A model generated the notes under the pieces. The model had not been told where the DNA came from. It saw only the letters and a program-made list of their open reading frames with translations, and did not search any database. Below are positions 6,958 to 14,736 of a stretch of DNA of 62,438 nucleotides, in pieces. This stretch comes from a virus. The DNA lies in IMG/VR virus record IMGVR_UViG_3300050821_004048, positions 1 through 62,438 of that record, one strand, 5' to 3'. Numbering within the stretch: position 1 is the first letter of the stretch; every line of letters starts with the position of its first letter. A program made the position numbers and the translations under genes.

Positions 6958-7329
6958 TCAGATCATTCCCTTCGTGTCCTTGAGGAACCGGCGCCACGCA
7001 GCTGCCATTGCCTTGTCCTCGATGCGGTGAATGTCCGAGGTGCTCTGGCTCGGCTCCCACACGGTGAGGATCTCCTGAGCTTGGAGTCGAAACAGGTCCA
7101 GGTGGGTGGAAGCAGTGACCGTGTGATCGTCCAGCTGGGTCAGGACCAGACGCCAGACAGCGGCCAGTTCCTGCGATCGGATCAGGGTGTCCAGCGTTCC
7201 GACATATACCCGGATTCCCTCCATCTCTTGCTTCAGCTGCTTCCGAGCGCCAGTCAGGTTGCGTTCGTAGCTTGCGGCGGTGGACCGTAACGCCTTCTCG
7301 ATGTCGGCGTCGGACATTCTCTTACTCAT
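6958..7329 (-). CDS. Helical protein of unknown function
   Basis: 123 residues from ATG 7329, preceded by the repeated leader GAACGAAGGAAGAGGAACGAG. Nearly all helix by composition, with alternating charged and hydrophobic positions (ADIEKALRSTAASYERNLTG, RKQLKQEMEGI, QELAAVWRLVLTQLDD, MAAAWRRFLKD). A coiled-coil or helical bundle is likely. No family is recognised. It has its own promoter at 7366-7395. Confidence 0.65.
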   Translation of the reverse strand: MSKRMSDADIEKALRSTAASYERNLTGARKQLKQEMEGIRVYVGTLDTLIRSQELAAVWRLVLTQLDDHTVTASTHLDLFRLQAQEILTVWEPSQSTSDIHRIEDKAMAAAWRRFLKDTKGMI

Positions 7330-7609
7330 CTCGTTCCTCTTCCTTCGTTCCTCGTTGTGGGCCCCACACTACCAGAGCCCCAACAGATTTGTCTACACCT
7401 TTGTTGTCGTACACCTCGGTGCCACCCACCTCCCTGTAGGAGATCCAGGGCAACTGGTACCCACAACCCAGACCCAGCCCGCAGCCGTATTTTACTGTCG
7501 GATGCAGCGGACTGTTTCGTGCGGTGATCTTGTGACCGCAAGACAAGGTGATGAGGTATCGGGTACCCGTCCGTGCGATGCGGTGCGGATCATTGAACAC
7601 GCGGGTCAT
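7322..7609 (-). CDS. Small zinc-type protein; 3' end overlaps the next promoter and leader
   Basis: 95 residues from ATG 7609 (leader GGAACGAGGAACGGAACGAAGC). A core of LSCGHKI and later YGCGLGLGCGYQLPW looks like a small zinc-binding unit with CGH and C-x5-C elements. From residue 67 onward the codons run through the promoter (7366-7395) and purine leader of the downstream gene, giving the odd tail RGTKEEERDE. The functional part is therefore probably the first 65-70 residues. Similar small CGH...YQLPW proteins occur in actinophages; function unknown. Confidence 0.6.
   Translation of the reverse strand: MTRVFNDPHRIARTGTRYLITLSCGHKITARNSPLHPTVKYGCGLGLGCGYQLPWISYREVGGTEVYDNKGVDKSVGALVVWGPQRGTKEEERDE
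7366..7395 (-). promoter_or_regulatory. Promoter for 6958-7329
   Basis: -35 TAGACA (7395-7390), 18-bp spacer, -10 TAGTGT (7371-7366) with a TG just upstream. It lies inside the 3' end of the 7322-7609 reading frame. Confidence 0.65.
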
Positions 7610-7638
7610 GCTTCGTTCCGTTCCTCGTTCCGGCGACC

Positions 7639-7667
7639 AATCTAGCACCGTCCCCCTCTACTGTCCA
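7639..7667 (-). promoter_or_regulatory. Leftward promoter of the divergent region
   Basis: -35 TGGACA (7667-7662), 17-bp spacer, extended -10 TGC-TAGATT (7644-7639). It drives 7322-7609. The rightward genes start from the other side of the same region, probably using a TGATACT-type -10 near 7698-7706, so 7610-7747 is the divergent control region. Confidence 0.7.
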
Positions 7668-7747
7668 CAGGTTCTCTCTATGGATCTCATCAGAGGTCCG
7701 TGATACTGTTTCCACCAGCAAGAACAACGGAAAGAAGGATGAGGAAC

Positions 7748-7957
7748 ATGGGCAAGCCGACTTACCGCACCGCACCGAAGGTCTCCCAGGAGAGTCGGAT
7801 GGACGCCTTCCTCATTACTGCGCACGGGGGCAAGGAACTGACGGTCATCGTCACCTCCGACATCTCCGAGGCCCTGCGGCAGGCCCGACAGGAAGAGGTC
7901 GTGCGCGAGGCGATTCAGCGTGATGGCGGGATCTGGATCATGCCGCTGCGGAGTTGA
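7748..7957 (+). CDS. Small protein of unknown function, first rightward gene
   Basis: 69 residues from ATG 7748, placed after the leader AACGGAAAGAAGGATGAGGAAC; upstream in-frame codons overlap the promoter region. The order is a basic start (GKPTYRTAPKVSQESR), a beta strand LTVIVTSDISEALRQ, then a helix with RQEEVVREAIQRDGG and the end IWIMPLRS. A small alpha/beta fold is likely; no family is recognised. Confidence 0.6.
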   Translation: MGKPTYRTAPKVSQESRMDAFLITAHGGKELTVIVTSDISEALRQARQEEVVREAIQRDGGIWIMPLRS

Positions 7958-7966
7958 ATGAAGGTG

Positions 7967-7996
7967 TTGACAACCTGCTCCTCTGTAGGGCAGGAT
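7967..7996 (+). promoter_or_regulatory. Promoter for 8027-8335
   Basis: -35 TTGACA (7967-7972), 18-bp spacer, weak -10 CAGGAT (7991-7996), then a TGTGGACA-like repeat and the leader GAACGGAACAGGAAGGAA before the ATG. Confidence 0.5.
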
Positions 7997-8026
7997 GTGG
8001 ACATCGAACGGAACAGGAAGGAATAG

Positions 8027-8335
8027 ATGATGGCCGACAAGCAGATGTACCACATGAAGGACGACGCCAGATACGCTGGGGAGTTCAGTCTCACCGAGGA
8101 TGAGGCGGTTCAGCTCCGTACCAAAGGGTGGCTGGTCGTTAGAGTGGCCGACACCCGGGCCGCTCCGCAAGGCCACATGCATGTGGTGAGTGCAGACGGT
8201 CACTACCTCGGTGCCCGTATGCTCACGCAACTGGCTGCCGCCGATCTTCAGCGGATGGGGATGCACCTGGTGCATGTCGGCGATGCTTCCAAGGATCCGT
8301 ACGAGGTTCGTGCAATCCGGCAATCCATGGAGTAG
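8027..8335 (+). CDS. Small protein of unknown function
   Basis: 102 residues; two ATGs in a row (8027, 8030) follow the leader AACAGGAAGGAATAG. The composition suggests a compact alpha/beta domain: FSLTEDEAVQLRTKGW, a strand WLVVRVADT, then HMHVVSADGHYLGARML and LHLVHVGDAS-type strand patterns. His and Met are frequent. No family is recognised. It is followed closely by the zinc/AT-hook gene. Confidence 0.6.
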   Translation: MMADKQMYHMKDDARYAGEFSLTEDEAVQLRTKGWLVVRVADTRAAPQGHMHVVSADGHYLGARMLTQLAAADLQRMGMHLVHVGDASKDPYEVRAIRQSME

Positions 8336-8344
8336 CATGGAACC

Positions 8345-8626
8345 ATGTCTACATATCCGATCACCAAGTACGAATGCCGCCTATGCGTCATTGTGCGGTG
8401 TCCGGAATGCGATTGGACCAGTCCGCAGTATCGTCTCATTCCGAACTTCAGTCCGTGCATGGACTGCGGTGCGGAATGGTGGCAGCTGATCTCACGACCT
8501 GCGAGGCATCGCCGAGATCACGATCATCTCCAGCCGTTCTGGACAAGGCTCCGGGTAACTGGTACTCTGGGTCCAGACGGAAAGAAGCGAGGAAGAGGAA
8601 GACCGCGCAAGAACGAGTTGCGTTGA
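8345..8626 (+). CDS. Small zinc-finger protein with AT-hook tail
   Basis: 93 residues from ATG 8345. Two Cys pairs (RCPECDW at about 18-24 and PCMDCGAEWW at about 37-46) make a probable zinc ribbon, with a further Cys pair (ECRLC) before it. The C-terminus is KKRGRGRPRKNE, a clear AT-hook type GRP core that binds the minor groove of AT-rich DNA. The combination suggests a small DNA-binding protein, perhaps a regulator or nucleoid-type factor. The role is inferred. The ribosome site is weak, so expression may be modest. Confidence 0.72.
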   Translation: MSTYPITKYECRLCVIVRCPECDWTSPQYRLIPNFSPCMDCGAEWWQLISRPARHRRDHDHLQPFWTRLRVTGTLGPDGKKRGRGRPRKNELR

Positions 8627-8669
8627 TGAACTCCCACGGGCGTACAAGGGGTTGCACGTCCGTGGGTCA

Positions 8670-8785
8670 TGGGCCCACCAGTGGTGAGAAAAATAGACGG
8701 CACTGCTTATCCATCTGCGCAGTCGGTGGCCGTCGACTCATCCGGAGGTATCGCGCGTAGCCGGTTCGAATCCGGCTGGGTCCAC
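8670..8785 (+). tRNA. 116-nt tRNA-like RNA (copy 1), anticodon not assignable
   Basis: Acceptor arms TGGGCCC (8670-8676) and GGGTCCA (8778-8784) pair, and a perfect T arm (AGCCG TTCGAAT-type loop CGGCT) precedes the 3' arm, but the interior is about 30 nt too long for a class II tRNA. A hairpin with arms ACTGC/GCAGT stands where an anticodon arm would be, but with a 12-base loop. The whole element resembles the copy at 9031-9146 in length and interior. It could be a tRNA with an extended arm, a decayed tRNA or a new tRNA-like RNA. Low confidence as a working tRNA. Confidence 0.4.
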
Positions 8786-9030
8786 GGATTATCCGTAAAG
8801 ACTGGATAGTCTTTCCCGTGAGGAATGCGGGAATTTATAATGAATGCTGGAGGACGCTCTAGATCCGGTGGGGGATTGGGTGACAGAATTCCTGATCTCG
8901 TTTGAACCGCAACCGGGTAGTTTGTTGTAGAGAACCAGGTCGAATTGCCTCTAGGTAATGGGTCCGTGGCTGCTATACCCTCACAGGGATAAAGACGGCG
9001 ATGGAAGGTGCGGCCAACCTGATCTTGGTA
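8786..9030 (+). other. Non-coding stretch between the two tRNA-like RNAs
   Basis: No convincing reading frame on either strand; a 158-codon minus frame across 8707-9183 is the typical shadow of tRNA sequences. There is a clear hairpin AAAGACT/AGTCTTT (about 8797-8814). Other short inverted repeats are present, but no third T arm of normal form. Confidence 0.4.
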
Positions 9031-9146
9031 GGTAGTGTGGCAGAGCGGCCAATTGCTCCGGTCCTCACAGGTACCTCTGTAGAGACTGGCGACGGTGCGG
9101 ATAGGTACATCTGTTGCGTCCGTGGGTTCGAATCCCACCACTACTG
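9031..9146 (+). tRNA. 116-nt tRNA-like RNA (copy 2), anticodon not assignable
   Basis: Acceptor arms GGTAGTG (9031-9037) and CACTACT (9139-9145) pair with one G-U, and a perfect T arm (GTGGG, TTCGAAT, CCCAC) ends at 9138. The D arm looks normal (GCA, GAGCGGCCAAT, TGC). Then comes a hairpin CTCACAG/CTGTAGAG with a six-base loop and a long GC-rich arm. Same total length as 8670-8785, with similar interior blocks. The anticodon cannot be assigned safely. Confidence 0.45.
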
Positions 9147-9303
9147 CGGGACCGTGACGATTACGGTACGGACTCTCGATCATGCGTGAGATACTTGATC
9201 GATCTATGTGCCGATATTAGGCCCCGGATAGCATCGCACCAACTCAACGTATCGTCAGAAGGTGTAGTGGGGCAGCCATGCCCTCGCCGAACGCAAATGG
9301 TTG

Positions 9304-9341
9304 GTGTGACCCGTACCGAGGAAGAGCGGTACGGGTCACAC
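9304..9341 (+). terminator. Long hairpin between tRNA-like RNAs and the next promoter
   Basis: Perfect 15-bp stem (GTGTGACCCGTACCG and its complement) with an eight-base loop, ending three bases before the -35 box of the next promoter. No T-run. It may insulate the RNA genes from the 9415 gene or act as an operator. Confidence 0.6.
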
Positions 9342-9343
9342 TG

Positions 9344-9373
9344 TTGACACAGGCCACCCCCAGGGTGCATGCT
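9344..9373 (+). promoter_or_regulatory. Promoter for 9415-9744
   Basis: -35 TTGACA (9344-9349), 18-bp spacer, -10 CATGCT (9368-9373) preceded by TG. The leader AAGGAACAGGAACCGAAGGA follows before the ATG. Confidence 0.65.
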
Positions 9374-9414
9374 GGAGTCAGCAAGGAACAGGAACCGAAG
9401 GAAGAAGGAAGATC

Positions 9415-9744
9415 ATGCCTCGCTACAAGGACGAGTGGTTCACCAAGACCCGCAAGTACCTCGCGTCCACCGTGCGGTGGACCAGCACTTCTCCCGATGA
9501 GAACGGAAAGTTCGCCCGCCAGGTCACTCTGACATCGGATTTGAACGGCAGGCTTGTCAGTCTCGCCATGAGTCCGGCAGAAGCCAGAGCTGTGGGAATT
9601 CGGCTCATGCAACACGCATGCGGAGTAGAGGAGTGGAACAAGAAGCAGAAGGACGGCGACAACTACACGGACCAACAGGAATGGGCCGTAGAACGTGCTG
9701 ATGTCGGTGGTACTCCTGATTATCCACGGGTCAAGGATGAGTAA
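9415..9744 (+). CDS. Small protein of unknown function
   Basis: 109 residues from ATG 9415 after a long purine leader. Reads as a beta-rich start (RKYLASTVRWTSTS, ARQVTLTSDLNGRLVSLAM), then a helix with SPAEARAVGIRLMQHAC, and an acidic polar tail. No motif is recognised. It is transcribed from its own promoter. Confidence 0.65.
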   Translation: MPRYKDEWFTKTRKYLASTVRWTSTSPDENGKFARQVTLTSDLNGRLVSLAMSPAEARAVGIRLMQHACGVEEWNKKQKDGDNYTDQQEWAVERADVGGTPDYPRVKDE

Positions 9745-9818
9745 TACCATCAAGATCTTCAATAACACCACGTGACCTGGTACCATAGGAACGAGGAACA
9801 GACGAAAGGAAAGAGAAC

Positions 9819-10325
9819 ATGATGAACGCCAACTACAATTCCGAGATCAACGCCGCAAATTCACTGATCCGTGTGACGGACAGTGCCGGTGTCAAGGAAT
9901 TCATGGGGGTCCTCCTCAGCGATGTGACCACCGAGGATCCACGAGTCAATCGATGGACCGACATGCAGCTGTACAAGGTGACGGATGGGACCGGCCGGTA
10001 CGTTCTCTACATCATCGGCCGCAGCGTCGTTTACCATGAGTACAAGGGAATCTGCAACTCAGGCGTACGAACCACGACAACTGCGCTTCCCGAAGATTCG
10101 GAGCCTTGCCCTCGCTGCGAGCCGACCCTTCTCGAAACTGTCGTGGCTCTGGAGGAGGATCGGTACACCATCCACGTTTGCGCGAACGCACAGGAAGTCC
10201 TCTCCAACCTGCGCAACCGGCGCTCCGGCAACACGATCAGCGGACCGGCCCAGCGCCTGCTGAGCGAAGCGTCGATCGGTGACGACGGGATCCGTAGCGC
10301 CATTCACACGGTTGAGCGGATCTAA
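9819..10325 (+). CDS. Protein of unknown function with a Cys pair
   Basis: 168 residues from ATG 9819 (leader ACGAAAGGAAAGAGAAC). The N-terminal half is beta-rich (DMQLYKVTDG, RYVLYIIGRSVVYHEYKG). EPCPRCEPTLL, with an earlier single Cys (GICNSG), could form a metal site. The C-terminal half is helical and basic (QEVLSNLRNRRSGN). No family is recognised. The next promoter lies within 20 bases of its stop codon. Confidence 0.65.
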   Translation: MMNANYNSEINAANSLIRVTDSAGVKEFMGVLLSDVTTEDPRVNRWTDMQLYKVTDGTGRYVLYIIGRSVVYHEYKGICNSGVRTTTTALPEDSEPCPRCEPTLLETVVALEEDRYTIHVCANAQEVLSNLRNRRSGNTISGPAQRLLSEASIGDDGIRSAIHTVERI

Positions 10326-10341
10326 TGGAACGACCTGGGTG

Positions 10342-10370
10342 TGGACATCGGATCCACACCCGGGTAAGCT
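10342..10370 (+). promoter_or_regulatory. Promoter for 10410-11237, embedded in an inverted repeat
   Basis: -35 TGGACA (10342-10347), 17-bp spacer, -10 TAAGCT (10365-10370). A 13-bp inverted repeat with a seven-base loop (10333-10365; arms ACCTGGGTGTGGA/TCCACACCCGGGT) covers the -35 and spacer and reaches the first base of the -10, so it could be an operator or the terminator of the gene above. Confidence 0.7.
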
Positions 10371-10409
10371 GTGGACATCAAGCAGGAACAGGAACAGGAA
10401 GGAACGACC

Positions 10410-11237
10410 ATGTCATTCACCCCTGAGCAATTCGCCAAGGTCCAGAAGCTCAAGGACATCGTGGACAAGCGAGCTGAAGACCTCAAGAAGCTCAGCGGCA
10501 TTCCGTATCTGGACGCCAGTCGTGAACTGGAGGCGGCCGTTGGCCGTCTCGGTGCCCTCATGCAGAAGTACAGCATCACCAACGAGGACATTCGCCGCAA
10601 GGCTGGCGGAGCCCCTCGCGAAGAGTTGATCGTGGATTGGTATTTCAACCTGTCGACCAAGGGTGGCCATGGACTTTCCCGTATCACGGCTGTCGGACAT
10701 GTGGTCCGTGCGATGGGTGGCAAGTACGCGTTCTGGAATAACGTCTACGACTGCTACATGAAGATCACAGCTCCCGAGAGCGTCATCGAGAACATGAAGA
10801 TCCTGTTCCCCACACTGGTCCTTCAGATGGAGAACCTGGCCAACCGGTTCTCCCGTGACGAGGCCAGGAACCACCGAGAGATCTGGTGGCGCAGTATAGA
10901 CCCCAAGCAGAGCGTGCTGAACCGGCGCGGATTCATACAGGGGTTCGGCGTCGGCGTGGCCAACCGCATCACCATGGCGCAACGTGAGGACATCACCGAG
11001 GACTACGCCAAGAACGGTGAATCAGGCGGTTATGCACTGGTGGTCCTGACCCGACAGCAGCGCGTAGAAGCTCAGTATCGTGCGCAGAACCCGAACTTCT
11101 ACGACAAGGACGGCAAGGAGAAGCCCGGCACCAGGCACCAGGAGTTCAGTGGGGACGCCTTCGGATCCGGCCACCAGGCCGGTATGGCGTTCGCTTCGCC
11201 GAAGATTGGCGGAAGCCGAACCTCCATCAACAGCTGA
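10410..11237 (+). CDS. DUF2786-type protein
   Basis: 275 residues from ATG 10410 (leader CAGGAACAGGAAGGAACGACC). The N-terminal 60 residues follow the DUF2786 pattern: a long helix, ASRELEAAVGRLGALMQKYSITNEDI, in which an A-x2-L-M-x-KY-x-I core is typical. The remainder is alpha/beta with IVDWYFNLSTKGG, VGHVVRAMGGKYAFW and a long helical part with NRRGFIQGFGVGVANRI, as in the companion C-terminal domain seen in actinobacterial homologues. Function is unknown in the family. The domain call is from recalled pattern, not a search. Confidence 0.7.
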   Translation: MSFTPEQFAKVQKLKDIVDKRAEDLKKLSGIPYLDASRELEAAVGRLGALMQKYSITNEDIRRKAGGAPREELIVDWYFNLSTKGGHGLSRITAVGHVVRAMGGKYAFWNNVYDCYMKITAPESVIENMKILFPTLVLQMENLANRFSRDEARNHREIWWRSIDPKQSVLNRRGFIQGFGVGVANRITMAQREDITEDYAKNGESGGYALVVLTRQQRVEAQYRAQNPNFYDKDGKEKPGTRHQEFSGDAFGSGHQAGMAFASPKIGGSRTSINS

Positions 11238-11307
11238 CACCACTGTACTTACTGCTGCCGGTCGAGTAGACTGGCATCAGTTCAACCAGGAAGAGAAGAG
11301 GAACGAA

Positions 11308-12441
11308 GTGAGCAAGATCAAGGACATCGTCAGTCTCAAGGGCGACGGCGGGGGCAACATTCCCGACATCAGTGATGAAGGCATCGCTGCATCGGCTCAC
11401 CTCATCTGGACCAGCATCAGTGAGTCGCTGAACCGGGCCACCGCCGAGAGGCAGACCCAGCGCAAGAACGGTCAGCCGGGGTTTCTCTGGAACGGATCCG
11501 TCAACAGTGTAGTCAACGCCCTCTGGCCAGCCCTATCTGGAGGTTACCTTGCTGACAAGGATGAGGCGAACGACATCCGTATCGTACTTAACAGGTACCT
11601 GCGGCAGAGTCACAATCTCATCTGCCAACGCAATGGTGGCAACGGGTACAAATCGGTTTGGTGGATCAGCGAGCACTGGTCGTCGCTTACTATCACCCAC
11701 ACTCAGGAAGATCATGTAAACGAGCAGGAAGAGGCTTCAGTGATCGAGAAGTCCATCATGGAAGAGTCAGCTACCGAGGCTGTCATGTTCACATGTCGTG
11801 ACGAAGAGTGCGGATACAGCACCGAGTTCACGCAGATCCGTTCCAGTCACGAGAAGCGTACCCACAACTTCGTCTACCGTGATGATGTCCGGGTCGACCT
11901 GGACGAAAATCCCATCACGGACGTGGAGATCGCAGAGATCGTCCTCAAGATCGCAAAGAAGCTGGAGTTCGCGGAGACAGGCTACTACTTCTTCCGTGAG
12001 GCTCGGAAAATCGATCCCCGCGTCTCCAAGATTCAGATTCGTCGCATGTTGAAGACTCTGACCGAACATCCGGATTCTCTACTCAATGAATACGGATCTG
12101 CCTACTACACCAGGTATGGCATCGCCGAACCTCAGAAGAAGGAAGATCCGATTCTCGACACCGATTTCAACTTCATGGACGCCGCCCAGACCATTGCTGG
12201 TACGGCAGAGAAGATCACGTCGAAGTCTTCTCTGGACCAGCACATTCCTGCTCTGGAGAGTCTTCTGGCAGATCTCCGAGACATGGACTCGGAAGAGGCC
12301 GATCTGATTGCTCTCCGTAAGGAACTCAGTGAGGTCACCGAGGAACGAGACAGGCTCTCCGCAGAACTCGTGATCGTTCGAAACCAGCGAAACGAAGCAC
12401 AGAGCACACTCGATATGATCCGCAAGAATCTGCTGAAGTAG
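11308..12441 (+). CDS. Protein with C2H2-like finger and C-terminal coiled coil
   Basis: 377 residues from the GTG at 11308, preceded by AAGAGAAGAGGAACGAA. The N-terminal 130 residues form a globular helical domain with PGFLWNGSVNSVVNALWPAL and NGGNGYKSVWWISEHW. The middle has a C2H2-like finger (MFTCRDEECGYS...SHEKRTHNF). Then come a charged helical part and a final coiled coil (DLIALRKELSEVTEERDRLS onwards). It may be a DNA- or RNA-binding regulator or a recombination accessory protein. No family is recognised. Confidence 0.65.
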   Translation: MSKIKDIVSLKGDGGGNIPDISDEGIAASAHLIWTSISESLNRATAERQTQRKNGQPGFLWNGSVNSVVNALWPALSGGYLADKDEANDIRIVLNRYLRQSHNLICQRNGGNGYKSVWWISEHWSSLTITHTQEDHVNEQEEASVIEKSIMEESATEAVMFTCRDEECGYSTEFTQIRSSHEKRTHNFVYRDDVRVDLDENPITDVEIAEIVLKIAKKLEFAETGYYFFREARKIDPRVSKIQIRRMLKTLTEHPDSLLNEYGSAYYTRYGIAEPQKKEDPILDTDFNFMDAAQTIAGTAEKITSKSSLDQHIPALESLLADLRDMDSEEADLIALRKELSEVTEERDRLSAELVIVRNQRNEAQSTLDMIRKNLLK

Positions 12442-12452
12442 AAAGGAACGAC

Positions 12453-12845
12453 ATGACTGACAAGATTGAGGCCGCTACCGATGGTAGCGGCCTCGGCCGT
12501 TGTGCCGACGACATGATGCTCATCGGACTGGACAAGAAGGTCACCCGGAAGCAGGAGAAGCTCACCGACAGGGAAGCCCAGCAGTTAGTGCAGCGCATGG
12601 CTGCCATGACGGTACGGCGCTACGCCAACCGCCATGCCTGCGCACAGGCGTTGGTGAACGCCTGCAATCATCTGGACCACCAGAGAGACTCTCTTGATCT
12701 TTTGGATCTCTTGGAGATGCTGGACCTACCAGAGGAGTACGATCCTCCGACCGAAGAAGATCGGGAAGCCCTCCTGGAGAGCCTCCCCCGTACGTCCTCC
12801 TTCGACAGACAGAAGCCAGGGGACACGATCATTCGCAAGAAGTGA
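12453..12845 (+). CDS. Acidic helical protein of unknown function
   Basis: 130 residues from ATG 12453 (GAAAGGAACGAC upstream), 11 bases after the previous gene, so probably co-transcribed. A basic first half with VTRKQEKLTDREAQQLVQRM is followed by an acidic, Leu/Asp-rich helix (DSLDLLDLLEMLDLPEEYD). Function unknown. Confidence 0.65.
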   Translation: MTDKIEAATDGSGLGRCADDMMLIGLDKKVTRKQEKLTDREAQQLVQRMAAMTVRRYANRHACAQALVNACNHLDHQRDSLDLLDLLEMLDLPEEYDPPTEEDREALLESLPRTSSFDRQKPGDTIIRKK

Positions 12846-12866
12846 TCTCCCCTGATACGATCGGAC

Positions 12867-12940
12867 CCAGAGGGTTCGGTTCGGAAGTCGTGGCGGCGGT
12901 ATCGGGTTACTAGGCACAGCGCGTGCCACCGCCACTTCAA
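12867..12940 (+). promoter_or_regulatory. Long stem-loop upstream of the DNA polymerase gene
   Basis: Outer arms containing GGCGG/CCGCC with flanking GAAGT/ACTTC, and an inner hairpin GGCAC/GTGCC, fill most of the gap before the polymerase gene. There is no T-run. It could be a terminator for the 12453 gene or a leader that controls polymerase expression. Boundaries are approximate. Confidence 0.4.
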
Positions 12941-12957
12941 GGAAGAGATGAGATCAG

Positions 12958-14736
12958 ATGGCCGATTCCCTTCTTGACAACGTCTCTCTGAATTTGGTAG
13001 AGACGATAGACGACCTCTTCGCGTTCAAGCGCTGGGTAGGGGAACGTCGAGAAAGCCCACTAGGCATTGACACGGAATCTGGAAACCTCAGTCCGTGGAA
13101 ATCTGATCTGCGGCTCGTCCAGTTCGGTGATTTGCACACAGGGTGGGCACTCCCCTGGGACGACTGGAAAGGAGCGATCAAAGAAATCATCACCAGCTGG
13201 GAAGGTGAGTGGGTCTGCCACAACCTTCCGTTCGAGCAGAAGTTCTTCAAGATCCACGGAGGGGTCCAACTCCCCTGGGACAGGTGCCACGACACCCTGG
13301 TCCAGGCCAAGCTGGACGACCCCATGAGGCCCGCCGGACTGAAGCCGCTGTCATCCAAGCTGGTGGACCGTACCGCAGCACAGGGCCAGAAAGCCCTGGA
13401 CGACGGCATGAAGGCCCAAGGGTGGACCTGGGCAACCGTTCCCATCACCTTCGCCCCATACTGGGTCTATGGTGCCCTGGACCCCGTTCTGACGGTACAC
13501 ATCCACCAGCAACTGTATCCCCGCGTCCGTGCGGCTGCCCCAGAAGCGTACGACCTGGAGATGGCCGTCCTGCGAATCTGCACGGCAATGATGATCAAAG
13601 GCATCAAAGTCGACGTTCCGTACGTTCGGGAATCCATCGAGAAGTTCGAGGCATTCAGTACGGCCACCAGGACGTGGCTCAAGGCTGTCCACGGGATTAC
13701 CAGCCCGCTGTCCGGAGGCCAGATCTCCAGGGCTTTCATCGAATTCGGTTGCGAAATCACCAGATTCACTGATGGAGGAGCCCCGCAGATGGACAAAGAA
13801 ACTCTGACACAATTCAAGAAGTTCGCAAAAGATCCACGGGCACGGCAGCTGGCTGAATACGTTCTCGCGGTACGCCACACCGAGAAGATGAAAGGCAGCT
13901 ACCTGGAGAATTTCCTGGAGATGCGGGACTCTGAGGATCTGATCCACACCAGCATCAATACGCTGGCGGCACGGACAGGCCGTATGTCCGCCACGGATCC
14001 GGCACTCCAGACTCTGGACCGGGATGACAAGACGGTGCGCGGGTCGTTTATTCCTAGAGAAGATAATGCCTTCATCACCTGCGACTTGGATCAGGTGGAG
14101 GGACGTCTAGGTGCACATTTCTCCGAGGACCCAGGACTGATGGAGGCATTCCACAAGTCCGACCACGGCGGCACGGACTTCTTCTGCGAGATCGGTAGCA
14201 GTGTTTATTTGGAGCCCATCGATAAGAAGGATCCCCGCCGAAACATCATCAAGACCATCTTCTACCGTTCCCAGTTTGGTGGAGGCGACAATGTCACTGC
14301 CATGGCGGAAGCAACTGGGGTTCCATTCGACCAGATGCACCAGGCCAAAGAACTGTTCGATGAGAGGTTCCCCGGCATCAAGCAGATGCTGACCGAAGTG
14401 TCCCAGGAATCCAAGCAGAACAATCCTCCGTACATCCGCAGCCCGCTCGGCCGCAAGCTCACTCTGGAACGCGGACAAGAGTACACCCAGGGCTACAACG
14501 CCTTGATTCAGGGACATGGGGCTGAGTACTTCAAGCAGCGGCTGGTGATTCTCGACGCGGCAGGATTCGGTGATGCCATGGTTCTCCCCGTACACGATGA
14601 GATCATTCTCGAAGTGCATCGTGATGATGTTGAAGAGGCCGCGAAGACCGTGGAAGACTGCATGACGGACCGCACGAATTACAAGGTGCCGCTGACCGCA
14701 GGCGCGAAGATCCTCCACGAGAGGTGGGAGAAGTAA
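12958..14736 (+). CDS. DNA polymerase, family A, with 3'-5' exonuclease domain
   Basis: 592 residues from ATG 12958. The exonuclease domain begins with GIDTES (residues 36-41; Asp38 and Glu40 are the metal ligands) and WVCHNLPFEQKFF (85-97). Polymerase motif A is CDLDQVEGR (375-383; Asp376), motif B is RRNIIKTIFYRSQFGG (427-442) and motif C is LPVHDEIILEV (543-553; His546-Asp547-Glu548). At 592 residues it lacks the 5' nuclease part of bacterial PolI, as in many phage enzymes. It is the replicative polymerase of this phage, acting with the primase at the left edge and the helicase at 15249. The next gene starts within its last codons. Confidence 0.96.
   Translation: MADSLLDNVSLNLVETIDDLFAFKRWVGERRESPLGIDTESGNLSPWKSDLRLVQFGDLHTGWALPWDDWKGAIKEIITSWEGEWVCHNLPFEQKFFKIHGGVQLPWDRCHDTLVQAKLDDPMRPAGLKPLSSKLVDRTAAQGQKALDDGMKAQGWTWATVPITFAPYWVYGALDPVLTVHIHQQLYPRVRAAAPEAYDLEMAVLRICTAMMIKGIKVDVPYVRESIEKFEAFSTATRTWLKAVHGITSPLSGGQISRAFIEFGCEITRFTDGGAPQMDKETLTQFKKFAKDPRARQLAEYVLAVRHTEKMKGSYLENFLEMRDSEDLIHTSINTLAARTGRMSATDPALQTLDRDDKTVRGSFIPREDNAFITCDLDQVEGRLGAHFSEDPGLMEAFHKSDHGGTDFFCEIGSSVYLEPIDKKDPRRNIIKTIFYRSQFGGGDNVTAMAEATGVPFDQMHQAKELFDERFPGIKQMLTEVSQESKQNNPPYIRSPLGRKLTLERGQEYTQGYNALIQGHGAEYFKQRLVILDAAGFGDAMVLPVHDEIILEVHRDDVEEAAKTVEDCMTDRTNYKVPLTAGAKILHERWEK

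Noticed and set aside
8707-9183. 158-codon leftward open frame
   Set aside because: It covers the tRNA-like RNAs and reads like typical tRNA shadow protein (GFEP and PDSNR phrases).
8627-9200. tmRNA
   Set aside because: Two separate T arms with their own acceptors are present, and neither the tag frame nor a tmRNA 5' end is seen.
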